Below, in pieces: positions 1 to 9,869 of a stretch of DNA of 33,953 nt. A model generated the notes under the pieces. The model was not told the origin of the DNA. It worked only from the letters and a program-made list of their open reading frames with translations, and searched no databases. The position numbers were made by a program, and so were the translations under genes. Numbering within the stretch: position 1 is the stretch's first letter; each line of letters opens with the position of its first letter. This stretch comes from Verrucomicrobiaceae bacterium (GTDB taxonomy: Bacteria > Verrucomicrobiota > Verrucomicrobiia > Verrucomicrobiales > DEV007), in assembly GCA_012719225.1 (NCBI GenBank), contig JAAYAT010000365.1:1-33953 (forward strand). The letters are read 5' to 3'.

Positions 1-1952
1 CCCGCGGCATCACGATCACATCCGCGGCGGTGACCTGCGAGTGGATGCAGACGGAGGAGGCCGGCGTCTACAAATCCTATTTCGGCGAGAAGCAACGGGT
101 CAACATCATCGACACGCCCGGTCACGTGGATTTCACGGCGGAAGTGGAGCGTTCCCTCCGGGTGCTCGACGGAGCGATCGTGGTTTTCTGCGGCGTGGCG
201 GGCGTGCAACCCCAGTCGGAAACGGTCTGGCGTCAGGCCGATAAATACCAGGTCCCGCGCCTCGTTTTCGTGAACAAGATGGATCGGGTCGGAGCGGATT
301 TCGACGCGGTCGTCGAGGATATCCGTTCCAAGCTCGGGGCGAACGCGCATCCTGTCCTGATCCCGATGGGGGCGGAGGACGAACTCAAGGGCCAGATCGA
401 TGTGATCAATCTCAAGGCAGTCCTCTACTCCGATGATGACCAGCTCGGTTCGACCTACGAGGTGACCGAGCTCACCGACGAGCAGCTTGAGTTGGCCCAA
501 GCGGCGCGTAAGTCTCTCTTGGAGGCCCTCGCGGATGTCGATGACGAGATCGGGCTGAAATTTCTCGACGAGTCCGAGATCCTTCCCGCGGACATCAAGG
601 CCGGGTTGCGCCGCGCCACCATCGCCAATGTCATCGTTCCGGTGGTCGGCGGTTCCGCGTTTAAAAACAAGGGGATCCAGTATCTGCTCGACGCGGTGGT
701 GGATTACCTCCCCAGTCCCCTCGAAATTCCCGCCGCCCAGGGAATGCGGGTGGACGATGAATCCGTCCTGATCGAGACACCGGCGGATGACAATGGCAAA
801 TTTTGCGCCCTTTCCTTCAAGCTGTGGTCGGACAAATTCGTCGGCAAGCTCGTTTTCATCCGCGTCTATTCGGGCAAGGTCTCGAAGGGGGACAAAGTCT
901 ACAACTCACGGACCGGCCGCGCCGAGCGGGTCGGTCGGCTCATCCAGATCCAGTCGAACGATCACAAGGACATCGACACCTGTTACGCCGGTGACATCGC
1001 CGCGATCGTCGGACCCAAGAACGTCCGCACCGGTGACACTCTCCACGCCGATGGCTTCGACATCATGCTCGAGCCGCCCGCTTTCCCCGATCCAGTGATT
1101 TCCATGGCGGTGGAGCCGAAAACGACGGCGGATTCCGACAAGCTCTCCGAAGCGCTTCAGCGTCTCGCCGAGGAAGATCCGACCTTTGTGGTTTCCACCA
1201 ACGAAGAGACCGGACAGACCATCATCGCCGGGATGGGGGAACTCCACCTCGAGATCATCCAGTCCCGTCTCCTCTCCGAATTCGCTGTTCGCACCAATGC
1301 GGGCAAGCCGCAGATCGCCTATCGCGAGGCGATCGGCCGGTCGGCGGACGGGGAATTCAAGCTGATCCGGCAAACCGGCGGCAAAGGCCAGTATGCCCAC
1401 GTCATCGTCCGCGTTTCTCCGAACGGGCGCGGCAAGGGCTTCACGATGGAGAACCGCGTTACGGACGGCGAGATTCCGAAGGAATTTATCGCCGCCTGCG
1501 AAAGCGGTGTCCGCGAATCGCTCGGCAACGGAGTGATTCTCGGTTACCCGGTGGTGGACGTGCATGCCGAGCTCCTCGGCGGTTCCAGCCACGACGTGGA
1601 TTCCAACGAGCATAGCTTTAAAATCGCCGCGATTCTCGCGATGCGTGAGGCGTTCGCCGCCGCCGGACCGATCCTCCTGGAGCCGGTCATGCGGGTGAGT
1701 GTGGACGTGCCGGATGAATATTCCGGTGATATTATCGGTGATCTGAATCGTCGTCGTGGTCGCATCCTGGAGGTGGATACGCGCAACGATCTCAGCCACA
1801 TCCAATCCGAGGTGCCGATGGCCGAGATGTTCGGTTATGCCACGGACATGAGGAGTCTTTCCAAAGGCCGCGCCAGTTTCGCGATGGAACCGCTGCGGTT
1901 TGAAGAGGTGCCAGCCGCCATTCTGGAGCGGATGACAGAGCAGTATGTGTGA
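1..1952 (+). CDS. fusA: Elongation factor G, 5'-truncated by window edge (frame open from nt 3: RGITITSAAVTCEW...)
   Basis: NIIDTPGHVDFTAEVERSLRVLDGAIVVF, NKMDR, GMGELHLEII and the C-terminal EF-G domains; open upstream of the listed GTG at 30. Confidence 0.97.
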   Translation, partial: RGITITSAAVTCEWMQTEEAGVYKSYFGEKQRVNIIDTPGHVDFTAEVERSLRVLDGAIVVFCGVAGVQPQSETVWRQADKYQVPRLVFVNKMDRVGADFDAVVEDIRSKLGANAHPVLIPMGAEDELKGQIDVINLKAVLYSDDDQLGSTYEVTELTDEQLELAQAARKSLLEALADVDDEIGLKFLDESEILPADIKAGLRRATIANVIVPVVGGSAFKNKGIQYLLDAVVDYLPSPLEIPAAQGMRVDDESVLIETPADDNGKFCALSFKLWSDKFVGKLVFIRVYSGKVSKGDKVYNSRTGRAERVGRLIQIQSNDHKDIDTCYAGDIAAIVGPKNVRTGDTLHADGFDIMLEPPAFPDPVISMAVEPKTTADSDKLSEALQRLAEEDPTFVVSTNEETGQTIIAGMGELHLEIIQSRLLSEFAVRTNAGKPQIAYREAIGRSADGEFKLIRQTGGKGQYAHVIVRVSPNGRGKGFTMENRVTDGEIPKEFIAACESGVRESLGNGVILGYPVVDVHAELLGGSSHDVDSNEHSFKIAAILAMREAFAAAGPILLEPVMRVSVDVPDEYSGDIIGDLNRRRGRILEVDTRNDLSHIQSEVPMAEMFGYATDMRSLSKGRASFAMEPLRFEEVPAAILERMTEQYV

Positions 1953-1988
1953 CGCTAAATCATTTATCATTTAAACGAGTAAACTGAA

Positions 1989-2297
1989 ATGCAGGGACAA
2001 AGTATTCGAATCAGGCTGCGGGCATACGACTCCAGGCTTCTTGACAAGTCGACCTTGGACATCGTCGAAACCGCCAAGCGCACCGGGGCCCGTGTCGCCG
2101 GACCGATCCCACTTCCGACCCGCATCGAGAAGTTCAGCGTGAACCGCTCTCCTCACGTCAACAAGAAGTCGGCCGAGCAATTCGAGATCCGGACGCACAA
2201 GCGTCTCCTCGACATCGTGGAACCGACTTCGCGGACGGTGGATGAATTGAAGAAGCTGAATCTCCCCGCTGGTGTCGACATCACCATCAAAATCTAA
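1989..2297 (+). CDS. rpsJ: 30S ribosomal protein S10
   Basis: [39 protein letters not shown]...; first gene of S10 operon. Confidence 0.98.
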   Translation: MQGQSIRIRLRAYDSRLLDKSTLDIVETAKRTGARVAGPIPLPTRIEKFSVNRSPHVNKKSAEQFEIRTHKRLLDIVEPTSRTVDELKKLNLPAGVDITIKI

Positions 2298-2338
2298 GTG
2301 GTGCAAACCCCGTTACATTTTAAGGAAGGACGACTGCA

Positions 2339-3037
2339 ATGAGCATCGGATTAATTGGAAAAAAAGTAGGCATGACCCGCATCTTCAACGACGAGGGTGT
2401 GGCTGTCGCTGTGACTGTCATCGACATCAGCGACAACGTTTTTGTCCAGAAGAAGACTGCGGAAAAGGATGGCTATACGGCCGTTCAGGTGGGATACGGC
2501 GAGCAGAAAGAATCGCGTCTCAATCGCGCCGAACTCGGTCATTTGAAGGCCAACGGAGGTGCCCCGAAGAAGAAAATTCTCGAGTTTCGTCTGGAAAACG
2601 ACGAGCAACTCCCGGAGGTGGACCATCCCGGTCTCGACCTTTTTGACGAAGGCCAGTGGGTTGACGTCATCGGCACGAGCAAAGGCAAGGGCTTCCAGGG
2701 GGTCATGCGACGCCACAACTTCGCCGGCCAGCCCCAGGCGCACGGCCACATGATGCACCGGCGTCCGGGTGGTGTCGGGGCCGGCACCGACCCCGGCCGC
2801 ATTTGGAAAGGCAAGGCGATGCCCGGTCGTCAGGGCAATGACCGCAAGACGATCCAGAATCTCAAAATCGTGCAGAAGCGCCCCGAGGACAATGTCATCC
2901 TCGTCAGCGGAGCGATTCCCGGCGCCAACGGCGGCTACGTCGTGATTCGCCCGGCGAAGAAAAAAGAAGGCCCCGTGCAAAATCTCAAGGCCGGAGCCGC
3001 CAAGGCCGCCGCAACGGAGGAGAGCGCTGAGGGCTGA
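2339..3037 (+). CDS. rplC: 50S ribosomal protein L3
   Basis: IGLIGKKVGMTRIF...KGKGFQGVMRRHNFAGQPQAHGHMMHRRPGGVGAGTDPGRIWKGKAMPGRQGN; upstream aaggaagga SD. Confidence 0.98.
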   Translation: MSIGLIGKKVGMTRIFNDEGVAVAVTVIDISDNVFVQKKTAEKDGYTAVQVGYGEQKESRLNRAELGHLKANGGAPKKKILEFRLENDEQLPEVDHPGLDLFDEGQWVDVIGTSKGKGFQGVMRRHNFAGQPQAHGHMMHRRPGGVGAGTDPGRIWKGKAMPGRQGNDRKTIQNLKIVQKRPEDNVILVSGAIPGANGGYVVIRPAKKKEGPVQNLKAGAAKAAATEESAEG

Positions 3038-3084
3038 CCCCGGCGAGACGGCACTCCCGAACTGATAGAAGGAATATTTACACC

Positions 3085-3702
3085 ATGGCAGCTAAGACTC
3101 TCAATCTCGAAGGCGCGAAGAGCGCGAGCATCACCCTCGTGGAAGATGCCGACCGCGGTCTCCAAGCCGTGCATGACGTCATCGTGGCGATGCATGCGAA
3201 CCGCCGCAGTGGCACCGCGCATACCAAAACCCGCGGGGAAGTGTCTGCGACGGGCAAGAAACCGTTCAAGCAAAAAGGAACCGGCCGCGCTCGTCAGGGC
3301 GGCAACGCTTCCCCCATCCACCGGGGGGGCGGAGTGGCTTTCGGTCCTCGTCATCGCGACTATTCGAAGAAGGTGAACCGGGCGACACGTCGTCTCGCGT
3401 TTGCCAAGGTGCTGACCGAGCGGATCGCCGATGAAGATGTGCTCACGGTGGCGGACTTCGCCATCGCCGACGGCAAGACCGCGAGTTTCGTGAAGGAAAT
3501 CAAGGGCCTCGCCGGGGAGGTGAAACGCGTCCTCATCATCGGCAACGACTTCAGCGAGGAGACCAAGAGGGCGGCGCGCAACTGCCAGTCCGCCCAGCTC
3601 GTCTCGGCCCACGAGGTCAACAGCGAGCAAATCCTTCATTACAGCAAGATCTTGGTGGTGGAATCTGCCCTCGAAACTCTCGCCGCACGGACCTCTCACT
3701 GA
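3085..3702 (+). CDS. rplD: 50S ribosomal protein L4
   Basis: RSGTAHTKTRGEVSATGKKPFKQKGTGRARQGGNASPIHRGGGVAFGP motif; operon position. Confidence 0.97.
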   Translation: MAAKTLNLEGAKSASITLVEDADRGLQAVHDVIVAMHANRRSGTAHTKTRGEVSATGKKPFKQKGTGRARQGGNASPIHRGGGVAFGPRHRDYSKKVNRATRRLAFAKVLTERIADEDVLTVADFAIADGKTASFVKEIKGLAGEVKRVLIIGNDFSEETKRAARNCQSAQLVSAHEVNSEQILHYSKILVVESALETLAARTSH

Positions 3703-3722
3703 ACCAAAGCAAGGCACGCCTT

Positions 3723-4007
3723 ATGAAAGATATTTTTCAAGTCATCGACACCATTCAGCTGAGTGAGAAAGCCACGCTGCTGACCGAGACGAACAATGAG
3801 TACGTCCTCAAAGTGAATCGCCACGCGAACAAGCTGGAGATCCGCGAGGCCGTCGAGAAACTCTTCGGGAAAAAAGTCGCCGCGGTCCGCACCGCCAACT
3901 ACAGCGGCAAGAAGAAGCGCGAGCGCCGCGCTGACTTCGGCCGCACCAAAGCCTGGAAAAAAGCCTTCGTTCGTCTCGAGGACGGCGAGTCCATCGAATT
4001 TGTCTAA
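3723..4007 (+). CDS. rplW: 50S ribosomal protein L23
   Basis: [45 protein letters not shown]; operon position. Confidence 0.95.
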   Translation: MKDIFQVIDTIQLSEKATLLTETNNEYVLKVNRHANKLEIREAVEKLFGKKVAAVRTANYSGKKKRERRADFGRTKAWKKAFVRLEDGESIEFV

Positions 4008-4027
4008 CCGTTACCGCTTCCAAAGCC

Positions 4028-4876
4028 ATGGGTTTAAAATCTTACAGACCAAACACACCGTCCAATCGGTATAAGCTGCTCCCCGACTTCGCCGAGGTGA
4101 CCGCCTCGAAGCCGGAGAAAAGCCTCTGCCGTCCCCTCAAGAAATCGGGTGGACGAAACAATCAGGGCCGTATCACCTGTCGTCACAAGGGCGGTGGTCA
4201 CAAACGCAAGTATCGTCTCATCGACTTCAAGCGCACCCGTCGCGACGAGGCGGCGAAGGTGGTATCCATTGAGTACGATCCCAATCGCACCGCCCGGATC
4301 GCTCTCATCGAGTATTCCGACGGCCAGCGTTCCTACATCATCGCTCCGAAGGGGCTGGAGGTGAACGCCGAGGTCTCCGCCGGAGAAAAGGCCCCGATCA
4401 AGCCGGGTTGTGCGCTCCCGCTGGGCAGCATCCTGACGGGTTCGACGATTCACAACGTGGAGCTGACCCCCGGCAAAGGCGGTCAGATCGCCCGCAGCGC
4501 CGGCCAGGGTTGCATCCTTTCCAACCGCGAAGGCAACTACGCCCTGGTCAAGCTTCCCTCGGGAGAGATCCGCAAGATCCACACGAGTTGTTACGCCAGC
4601 ATCGGCAGCGTCGGGAACGGCCAGCACGAGCAGGTCATCAGCGCCAAGGCGGGCCGCTCCCGCTGGCTCGGAATCCGTCCGACCGTCCGCGGGATGTGCA
4701 TGAACCCCGTCGATCACCCGAACGGTGGTGGTGAGGGCAAATCGAAATCGGGCGGTGGTCGTCAGCACCTCAAGAGCCCTTGGGGCCACGTCAAAGGACA
4801 GCGCACCCGGGAGAAATACAAGGGTAGTGACAAGTTCATCGTCGAGCGCCGCAAAGCGAAAAAGCGTCGTCGTTAA
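4028..4876 (+). CDS. rplB: 50S ribosomal protein L2
   Basis: [28 protein letters not shown]...[37 protein letters not shown]. Confidence 0.98.
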   Translation: MGLKSYRPNTPSNRYKLLPDFAEVTASKPEKSLCRPLKKSGGRNNQGRITCRHKGGGHKRKYRLIDFKRTRRDEAAKVVSIEYDPNRTARIALIEYSDGQRSYIIAPKGLEVNAEVSAGEKAPIKPGCALPLGSILTGSTIHNVELTPGKGGQIARSAGQGCILSNREGNYALVKLPSGEIRKIHTSCYASIGSVGNGQHEQVISAKAGRSRWLGIRPTVRGMCMNPVDHPNGGGEGKSKSGGGRQHLKSPWGHVKGQRTREKYKGSDKFIVERRKAKKRRR

Positions 4877-4904
4877 TCCAGTTTGAATTCAGAGAGAAAC
4901 TATT

Positions 4905-5183
4905 ATGGGTCGTTCACTTAAAAAAGGACCGTTTGTCGATCACAAGTTGCTGGTCAAGATCGATGACATGAATGGAGCCGGGCACAAACGCCCGATCAAG
5001 AATTGGTCGCGCCGCTCGATGATCACGCCGGACTTCGTGGGGCACACCTTCCTGGTTCACAACGGGAAAGAGTTCAACTCCGTCTTCGTGACCGAAAACA
5101 TGGTCGGCCACAAGCTCGGCGAATTCTCCTTCACCCGGAAATTCGGCGGTCACAGCGGCCACAATCCGAAAATCAAAGGCTAA
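4905..5183 (+). CDS. rpsS: 30S ribosomal protein S19
   Basis: [16 protein letters not shown]...[24 protein letters not shown]...[14 protein letters not shown]. Confidence 0.98.
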   Translation: MGRSLKKGPFVDHKLLVKIDDMNGAGHKRPIKNWSRRSMITPDFVGHTFLVHNGKEFNSVFVTENMVGHKLGEFSFTRKFGGHSGHNPKIKG

Positions 5184-5235
5184 TCCGGACACCCTGATCC
5201 GCATCCCCTCGTTCTACCGTTCCATTTTTCCATCC

Positions 5236-6042
5236 ATGAGATTCCCCCGCGTCATCTTCCTGTCCGCCTGCTCCGCTTTTGCGGTTGCGGTGGCCGGGCT
5301 GTGCTCCGGCGGGGCGCTCGCGGCGCAGGAGAGCGGGACGGAGGAATCGGTGGAGGTGCGGGAGCTCCGGGCGGCCTTGCTCTTGTCCCGGAACCAGCTC
5401 GCCGCCGAGCGGGAGCGTGGCGGGGAACTCGAAGAGCAACGCCAGGTCCTCATCGAGAGCCTCGCGGAAGCAGTCCGCGTAAGTGAGGAACAGATGGCGG
5501 CGGCGCGGGAAACCAAGCTCAAGCTCGAGGCCTTCGGGGTCGATCTCTTCACCCAGGAAAACAACAGTTTGGAGCAGCGCCTCCTCAAGGCGGTCCGGGA
5601 CCTCGACATCGCCCAACAGGAGATCGAGCGTCAGTCCGGGGCGATCCGCCAGCTCAGCGAGCATTTTATGAAAGTCCTCCAATCCGCTCCCGAACTCACC
5701 GAGGCGCAGCGGACCGAGGCGGAAGCGGCCATCGCGGAGGCCGGTCGGACCCTCGCGGACCCGGCCGCCGGGAGCGAGGGCGAACAGGACATTTCCAAGG
5801 CCAAGGTTGTCAGCATCGACAGCGGTGTCGGACTCGTCGTCTTTGACGCCGGTCGTGGCAGCGGCGTCAGGATCGGGACTCCGATTACCGTGACGCGAGG
5901 CGACAGACCGATCTACTCCGCCATGATCGTGGACGTGAGGGAATCCATTTCCGGTGCCGTCCTGCAGGACAGGATGGCGGACGCGGGAGAGGTCGAGGTG
6001 GGTGACGGCATCCGTCTCCTGCCCGAGCAGAAAACTTTATAA
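5236..6042 (+). CDS. Hypothetical secreted/anchored coiled-coil protein with C-terminal beta-rich domain (MreC-like architecture), inserted between rpsS and rplV
   Basis: N-terminal signal peptide MRFPRVIFLSACSAFAVAVAGLCSGGALAAQE; long heptad-rich central region; C-terminal KAKVVSIDSGVGLVVFDAGRGSGVRIGTPITVTRGDRPIYSAMIVDVRESISGAVLQD. Confidence 0.8.
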   Translation: MRFPRVIFLSACSAFAVAVAGLCSGGALAAQESGTEESVEVRELRAALLLSRNQLAAERERGGELEEQRQVLIESLAEAVRVSEEQMAAARETKLKLEAFGVDLFTQENNSLEQRLLKAVRDLDIAQQEIERQSGAIRQLSEHFMKVLQSAPELTEAQRTEAEAAIAEAGRTLADPAAGSEGEQDISKAKVVSIDSGVGLVVFDAGRGSGVRIGTPITVTRGDRPIYSAMIVDVRESISGAVLQDRMADAGEVEVGDGIRLLPEQKTL

Positions 6043-6063
6043 GCGATAATTATTATTAGAACC

Positions 6064-6804
6064 ATGGACGTCACTTCGACATACAAATATGCCAGGATCT
6101 CGGCGCGCAAGGCTCGCGACGTGGCCAGAGAGATTCAGGGTCTCCCCGTTTCGGACGCTCTCGATATCCTGAACTTCACTCCCCGAAAAGGAGCGGAGCT
6201 GTTCAGCAAGACGATGAAAACGGCGCTCGCCGATGCCGAGAACAATTTCGAGCTTTCGGTCGACGGTCTTTTTGTGAAAAGCGCGGTGGTTGGCGAAGGC
6301 CCCACGTTCAAACGATTCAAGGCCCGTGCCCGCGGTTCGGCCGGTTCCATCCGCAAGCGCACCAGCCACCTCACCGTCGTCCTCTCGGACGAGGGTGGTC
6401 CCGAGGAAAAAGCTCCCAGAGCGGCCCGGAGTGCGAAAAAGGCCCCTGCGGCTCCTGCGAAAGAAGCTCCCGTGAAAGAGACGGCCGAACCCGAAGCCAA
6501 GAAGGCGCCGGAAGCGGCCGCAGAAAAAACCACTTCGGATGGAGCAAGGCTTGACGAAGCCCGCGGAATGGTCTATGACTCCGCCCCCGCCGAAGTCGAC
6601 AATCTCGAGGTGATCAGCGGAGTTGGCCCCGTTCTCGCGGAGAAGCTCAATTCCGTCGGTATCTATCGTTTTGAGCAAATCGCGAACTGGACCGAAGGGA
6701 ACGTGCGGGAATTTGACGAGCTTCTCTCGTTTGGTGGTCGCATCGAGAGGGAAGAATGGATTACGCAGGCCAAGACCCTGCTGGAGGAGAAACGAGGCAA
6801 CTGA
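6064..6804 (+). CDS. rplV: 50S ribosomal protein L22 with A/K/P/E linker and C-terminal helix-hairpin-helix-like domain
   Basis: N-terminal ~110 aa is L22 (TSTYKYARISARKARDVAREIQGLPVSDALDIL...RGSAGSIRKRTSHLTVVL); C-terminal LEVISGVGPVLAEKLNSVGIYRFEQIANWTEGNVREFDELLSFGGRIEREEWITQAKTLL is HhH-like. Confidence 0.93.
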   Translation: MDVTSTYKYARISARKARDVAREIQGLPVSDALDILNFTPRKGAELFSKTMKTALADAENNFELSVDGLFVKSAVVGEGPTFKRFKARARGSAGSIRKRTSHLTVVLSDEGGPEEKAPRAARSAKKAPAAPAKEAPVKETAEPEAKKAPEAAAEKTTSDGARLDEARGMVYDSAPAEVDNLEVISGVGPVLAEKLNSVGIYRFEQIANWTEGNVREFDELLSFGGRIEREEWITQAKTLLEEKRGN

Positions 6805-6829
6805 TTCACGACCAACCTAAGATTTTTAT

Positions 6830-7543
6830 ATGGGACAGAAAGTACATCCGATCGGTTTCCGGCTCGCCGTGAGCAAGGACTGGCAGTCCAAGTGGTACGC
6901 GCCGCAGGGCGAGTATGCCGAGCAGCTCCACGCCGACCTCAAGGTGCGTCGCTACCTCGAGGGCAGACTCCAGAAGGGCGCCGTTTCCCGCGTCGTCATC
7001 GAGCGCGCCTGGAACAGCGTCCGCGTCACCCTCCACACCTCCCGCCCCGGCCTCATCATCGGCAAGCGCGGCCAGGAGATCGAGATCATGACCGCCGACA
7101 TCAGCCGGATGTGCAAGGATTCCCAGGTCAAAATCGACATTTTTGAAATCCGCCAGCCCGAACTCGATTCCTCGTGGGTCGCCGCCCAGGTCGCGACGCA
7201 GTTGGAGCGCCGGGTTTCCTTCCGCCGCGCCATGAAGCGGGCGATCCAGACGGCGATGGATTTTGGGGCCGAAGGCATCCGGATCCGTTGTGCCGGTCGT
7301 CTCGGTGGTGCCGATATCGCACGCGCCGAAGCCTACCGCGAGGGCAAGGTGCCGCTGCAAACCCTCCGCGTGCCGATCGATTACGGTTTCGCCGAGGCGG
7401 AGACCACCTGGGGCATCATCGGAGTCAAAGTTTGGATCAACAAAAAAGAAGAAGTGCCGGGTGAAACACCGAAACGCCCCCGTCGCGACGGGGGTGGACG
7501 TGGTCCCGGCGGTCGCCCGCAACGCCGCGACTACAACGGCTGA
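6830..7543 (+). CDS. rpsC: 30S ribosomal protein S3 with R/G-rich C-terminal tail
   Basis: MGQKVHPIGFRLAVSKDWQSKWYA...GLIIGKRGQEIE...; GRLGGADIARAE. Confidence 0.98.
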   Translation: MGQKVHPIGFRLAVSKDWQSKWYAPQGEYAEQLHADLKVRRYLEGRLQKGAVSRVVIERAWNSVRVTLHTSRPGLIIGKRGQEIEIMTADISRMCKDSQVKIDIFEIRQPELDSSWVAAQVATQLERRVSFRRAMKRAIQTAMDFGAEGIRIRCAGRLGGADIARAEAYREGKVPLQTLRVPIDYGFAEAETTWGIIGVKVWINKKEEVPGETPKRPRRDGGGRGPGGRPQRRDYNG

Positions 7544-7591
7544 TCCGCCGAAAACCGTCACCCATCCATTTAAAGAAAAAGGAGACAAGTC

Positions 7592-8008
7592 ATGCCTTTG
7601 ATGCCCAAAAGAGTCAAGTTTCGCAAAACCCACCGCGGCAGCCGCGCGGGCAATGCGTCTCGTGGAACGAAAGTCAGCTTCGGTGAATACGGGCTTCAGT
7701 GCCTCGGCCGCGGCTGGATCACGAACCGTCAGATCGAAGCCTGCCGTATTTCGATCAACCGCTACCTCAAGCGGAAAGGAAAAGTCTGGATTCGCATTTT
7801 CCCCCACAAGCCGATCACGGCACGCCCGCCGGAAACCCGGATGGGGAAAGGGAAGGGACCGGTCGATGCCTGGGTGGCGGTCGTTCGCCCCGGCACCATG
7901 ATGTTCGAGATATCCGGCGTCCCGGAATCCGCCGCCAAGGAGGCGCTCCGGCTCGCCGCCAACAAACTCGGGATTCGTTGCCGCTTCGTGCGCCGTTCCG
8001 ATCAGTAA
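7592..8008 (+). CDS. rplP: 50S ribosomal protein L16 (alternative start 7601)
   Basis: [35 protein letters not shown]...[33 protein letters not shown]. Confidence 0.98.
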   Translation: MPLMPKRVKFRKTHRGSRAGNASRGTKVSFGEYGLQCLGRGWITNRQIEACRISINRYLKRKGKVWIRIFPHKPITARPPETRMGKGKGPVDAWVAVVRPGTMMFEISGVPESAAKEALRLAANKLGIRCRFVRRSDQ

Positions 8009-8035
8009 TCATTTATACCACCGAGGAGAATCACG

Positions 8036-8242
8036 ATGTCAAAATCCACCAAAGAACTGCGCGAACTGAATGTCGACGAACTGGCCGCGCGCCGTCGCGA
8101 ACTCAAGGAGGAAGCTCTCCTCCTCCGGGTTCAGAAAGAAGCGGGCCAGCTCGAGAACCCTTCGAGACTTCGTCAGGCCCGCCGCGAAGTGGCGAAGATT
8201 GAAACGCTCCTGAGCGAGAAGCGCAACGCCGCCCAGGCCTGA
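8036..8242 (+). CDS. rpmC: 50S ribosomal protein L29
   Basis: [58 protein letters not shown]. Confidence 0.95.
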   Translation: MSKSTKELRELNVDELAARRRELKEEALLLRVQKEAGQLENPSRLRQARREVAKIETLLSEKRNAAQA

Positions 8243-8286
8243 ACTGTAGGATTCCGTGTTGTCCAAAACATTTGCAAGCATTACCC

Positions 8287-8556
8287 ATGAGCGAATCAGA
8301 GAATCAAATTGAAGCCGGATTGCGCAAGACGCGAGTCGGAGTGGTGACATCGGATGCGATGGATAAGACCATCGTGGTCGAGGTCCGTCGCCGGGTGCCG
8401 CACCCTCGATTCAAGAAAATCGTGAAACGCACCTCCACCTTTTTTGCTCACGACGAGGCGGGGGAAGCCAAGGTTGGTGACCGTGTCCTCATCGAAGAGA
8501 CCCGTCCCATCAGCAAGAGGAAGTGCTGGAAACTCAAAGAGGTGCTCTCGCACTGA
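8287..8556 (+). CDS. rpsQ: 30S ribosomal protein S17
   Basis: [45 protein letters not shown]...[23 protein letters not shown] at 8287 preferred over upstream start 8272. Confidence 0.96.
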   Translation: MSESENQIEAGLRKTRVGVVTSDAMDKTIVVEVRRRVPHPRFKKIVKRTSTFFAHDEAGEAKVGDRVLIEETRPISKRKCWKLKEVLSH

Positions 8557-8608
8557 TCCGATTCCCGGGCAGAATATTTTTTCGGTAAACTTTTACTATT
8601 ACAAAGTC

Positions 8609-8974
8609 ATGATTCAGATGGAATCCAAGGTGCAGGTGGCCGATAATACCGGTGCCCGCGTCGCAAAGATGATCGGTGTGCTCGGGACCCGTTCCCGCCA
8701 GGCCCGTGTTGGCGATATCATCACCGCCCACATTCGTGAGTCGATCCCGACGGCGAACGTGAAGAAAGGGGATGTGGTCCGTGCGGTGGTGGTGCGGACG
8801 GCTGCGCCGATCCGCCGGAGCGACGGTTCGGTCCTGCGTTTCGACAACAACGCGATCGTGATCATCGACAAGGATAAAAACCCCCGGGGCACCCGCATAT
8901 TCGGGCCCGTCGCACGCGAGTTGCGTGAGAAAAATTTCATGAAGATCGTCTCGCTCGCGCCGGAGGTCTTGTAA
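8609..8974 (+). CDS. rplN: 50S ribosomal protein L14
   Basis: [26 protein letters not shown]...; typical ~121-aa length from ATG 8609. Confidence 0.98.
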   Translation: MIQMESKVQVADNTGARVAKMIGVLGTRSRQARVGDIITAHIRESIPTANVKKGDVVRAVVVRTAAPIRRSDGSVLRFDNNAIVIIDKDKNPRGTRIFGPVARELREKNFMKIVSLAPEVL

Positions 8975-9006
8975 TTCACAACATCGTTTTCAAAAAGGGT
9001 ATCAGC

Positions 9007-9246
9007 ATGGCCAAGCGAGTAAAGACACACGTCAAAAAAGATGACCAGGTGGTCGTCATCACCGGCAACCACAAAGGAGACACGGGGCGCGTCCTGCAGG
9101 TGTTTCCCGAGAAGTCCCAGGTAATCGTGGAAGGTGTCCGCATGATGAAAAAACATGCCAAGCCGACCCAGGATCGCCCCGAAGGTGGCATCATTGAAAA
9201 AGAGGGTCCGATTCACATTTCGAACGTGAAGCTGGCCACCAAATAA
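9007..9246 (+). CDS. rplX: 50S ribosomal protein L24
   Basis: [72 protein letters not shown]. Confidence 0.97.
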   Translation: MAKRVKTHVKKDDQVVVITGNHKGDTGRVLQVFPEKSQVIVEGVRMMKKHAKPTQDRPEGGIIEKEGPIHISNVKLATK

Positions 9247-9272
9247 TCCAAAAGCAGTCAGGTATCAAGGTC

Positions 9273-9830
9273 ATGGAACCAGCTCTCAAGACAGTCTACA
9301 AACAGAAGGTCGCCACCTCTCTCAAGGAGAAGTTCGCCTACGACAACGTCCACCGTATCCCCTCGATCGAGAAGGTGGTGATCAACGTGGGCTTTGGCAA
9401 AGCCGAGGACCGCAAGGCCGCGGCCGAGGCGGTGATCGAAGATCTCGGCAAAATCACCGGGCAGCGCGCCGTTCCGACCAAGGCGAAGAACGCCATCTCG
9501 AACTTCAAGCTCCGCGCCGGTGACACCATCGGTGCCCGCGTCACGCTGCGAGGTTCCCGCATGTGGGAATTCCTCGACCGCTTCATCAATGTGGCGGCAC
9601 CCACGATTCGGGATTTCCGGGGTCTTTCCCCCAAGTCCTTCGACGGACGCGGCAACTACACCTGCGGCATCGCCGATCACACCATTTTCCCCGAGATCGA
9701 ACTCGACAAGGTGACCCGCACGATCGGTTTCGATCTGACCATCGTGACCACCGCCGAGACCGACAACGAGGGGCGTGAGCTCCTCACTCTCCTCGGGATT
9801 CCCTTCCGCAAATCCGGCTCGGCCGCCTAA
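9273..9830 (+). CDS. rplE: 50S ribosomal protein L5
   Basis: IEKVVINVGFGKAEDRKAAAEAVIEDLGKITGQRAVPTKAKNAISNFKLRAGDTIGARVTLRG. Confidence 0.98.
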   Translation: MEPALKTVYKQKVATSLKEKFAYDNVHRIPSIEKVVINVGFGKAEDRKAAAEAVIEDLGKITGQRAVPTKAKNAISNFKLRAGDTIGARVTLRGSRMWEFLDRFINVAAPTIRDFRGLSPKSFDGRGNYTCGIADHTIFPEIELDKVTRTIGFDLTIVTTAETDNEGRELLTLLGIPFRKSGSAA

Positions 9831-9869
9831 CGAACTCACTTTATTTTTCAAATTCAAACTACCGGAACC

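Noticed and set aside
8557-8608. AT-rich gap between rpsQ and rplN considered as a promoter
   Set aside because: TACTAT-like hexamer present but no convincing -35; left unassigned.
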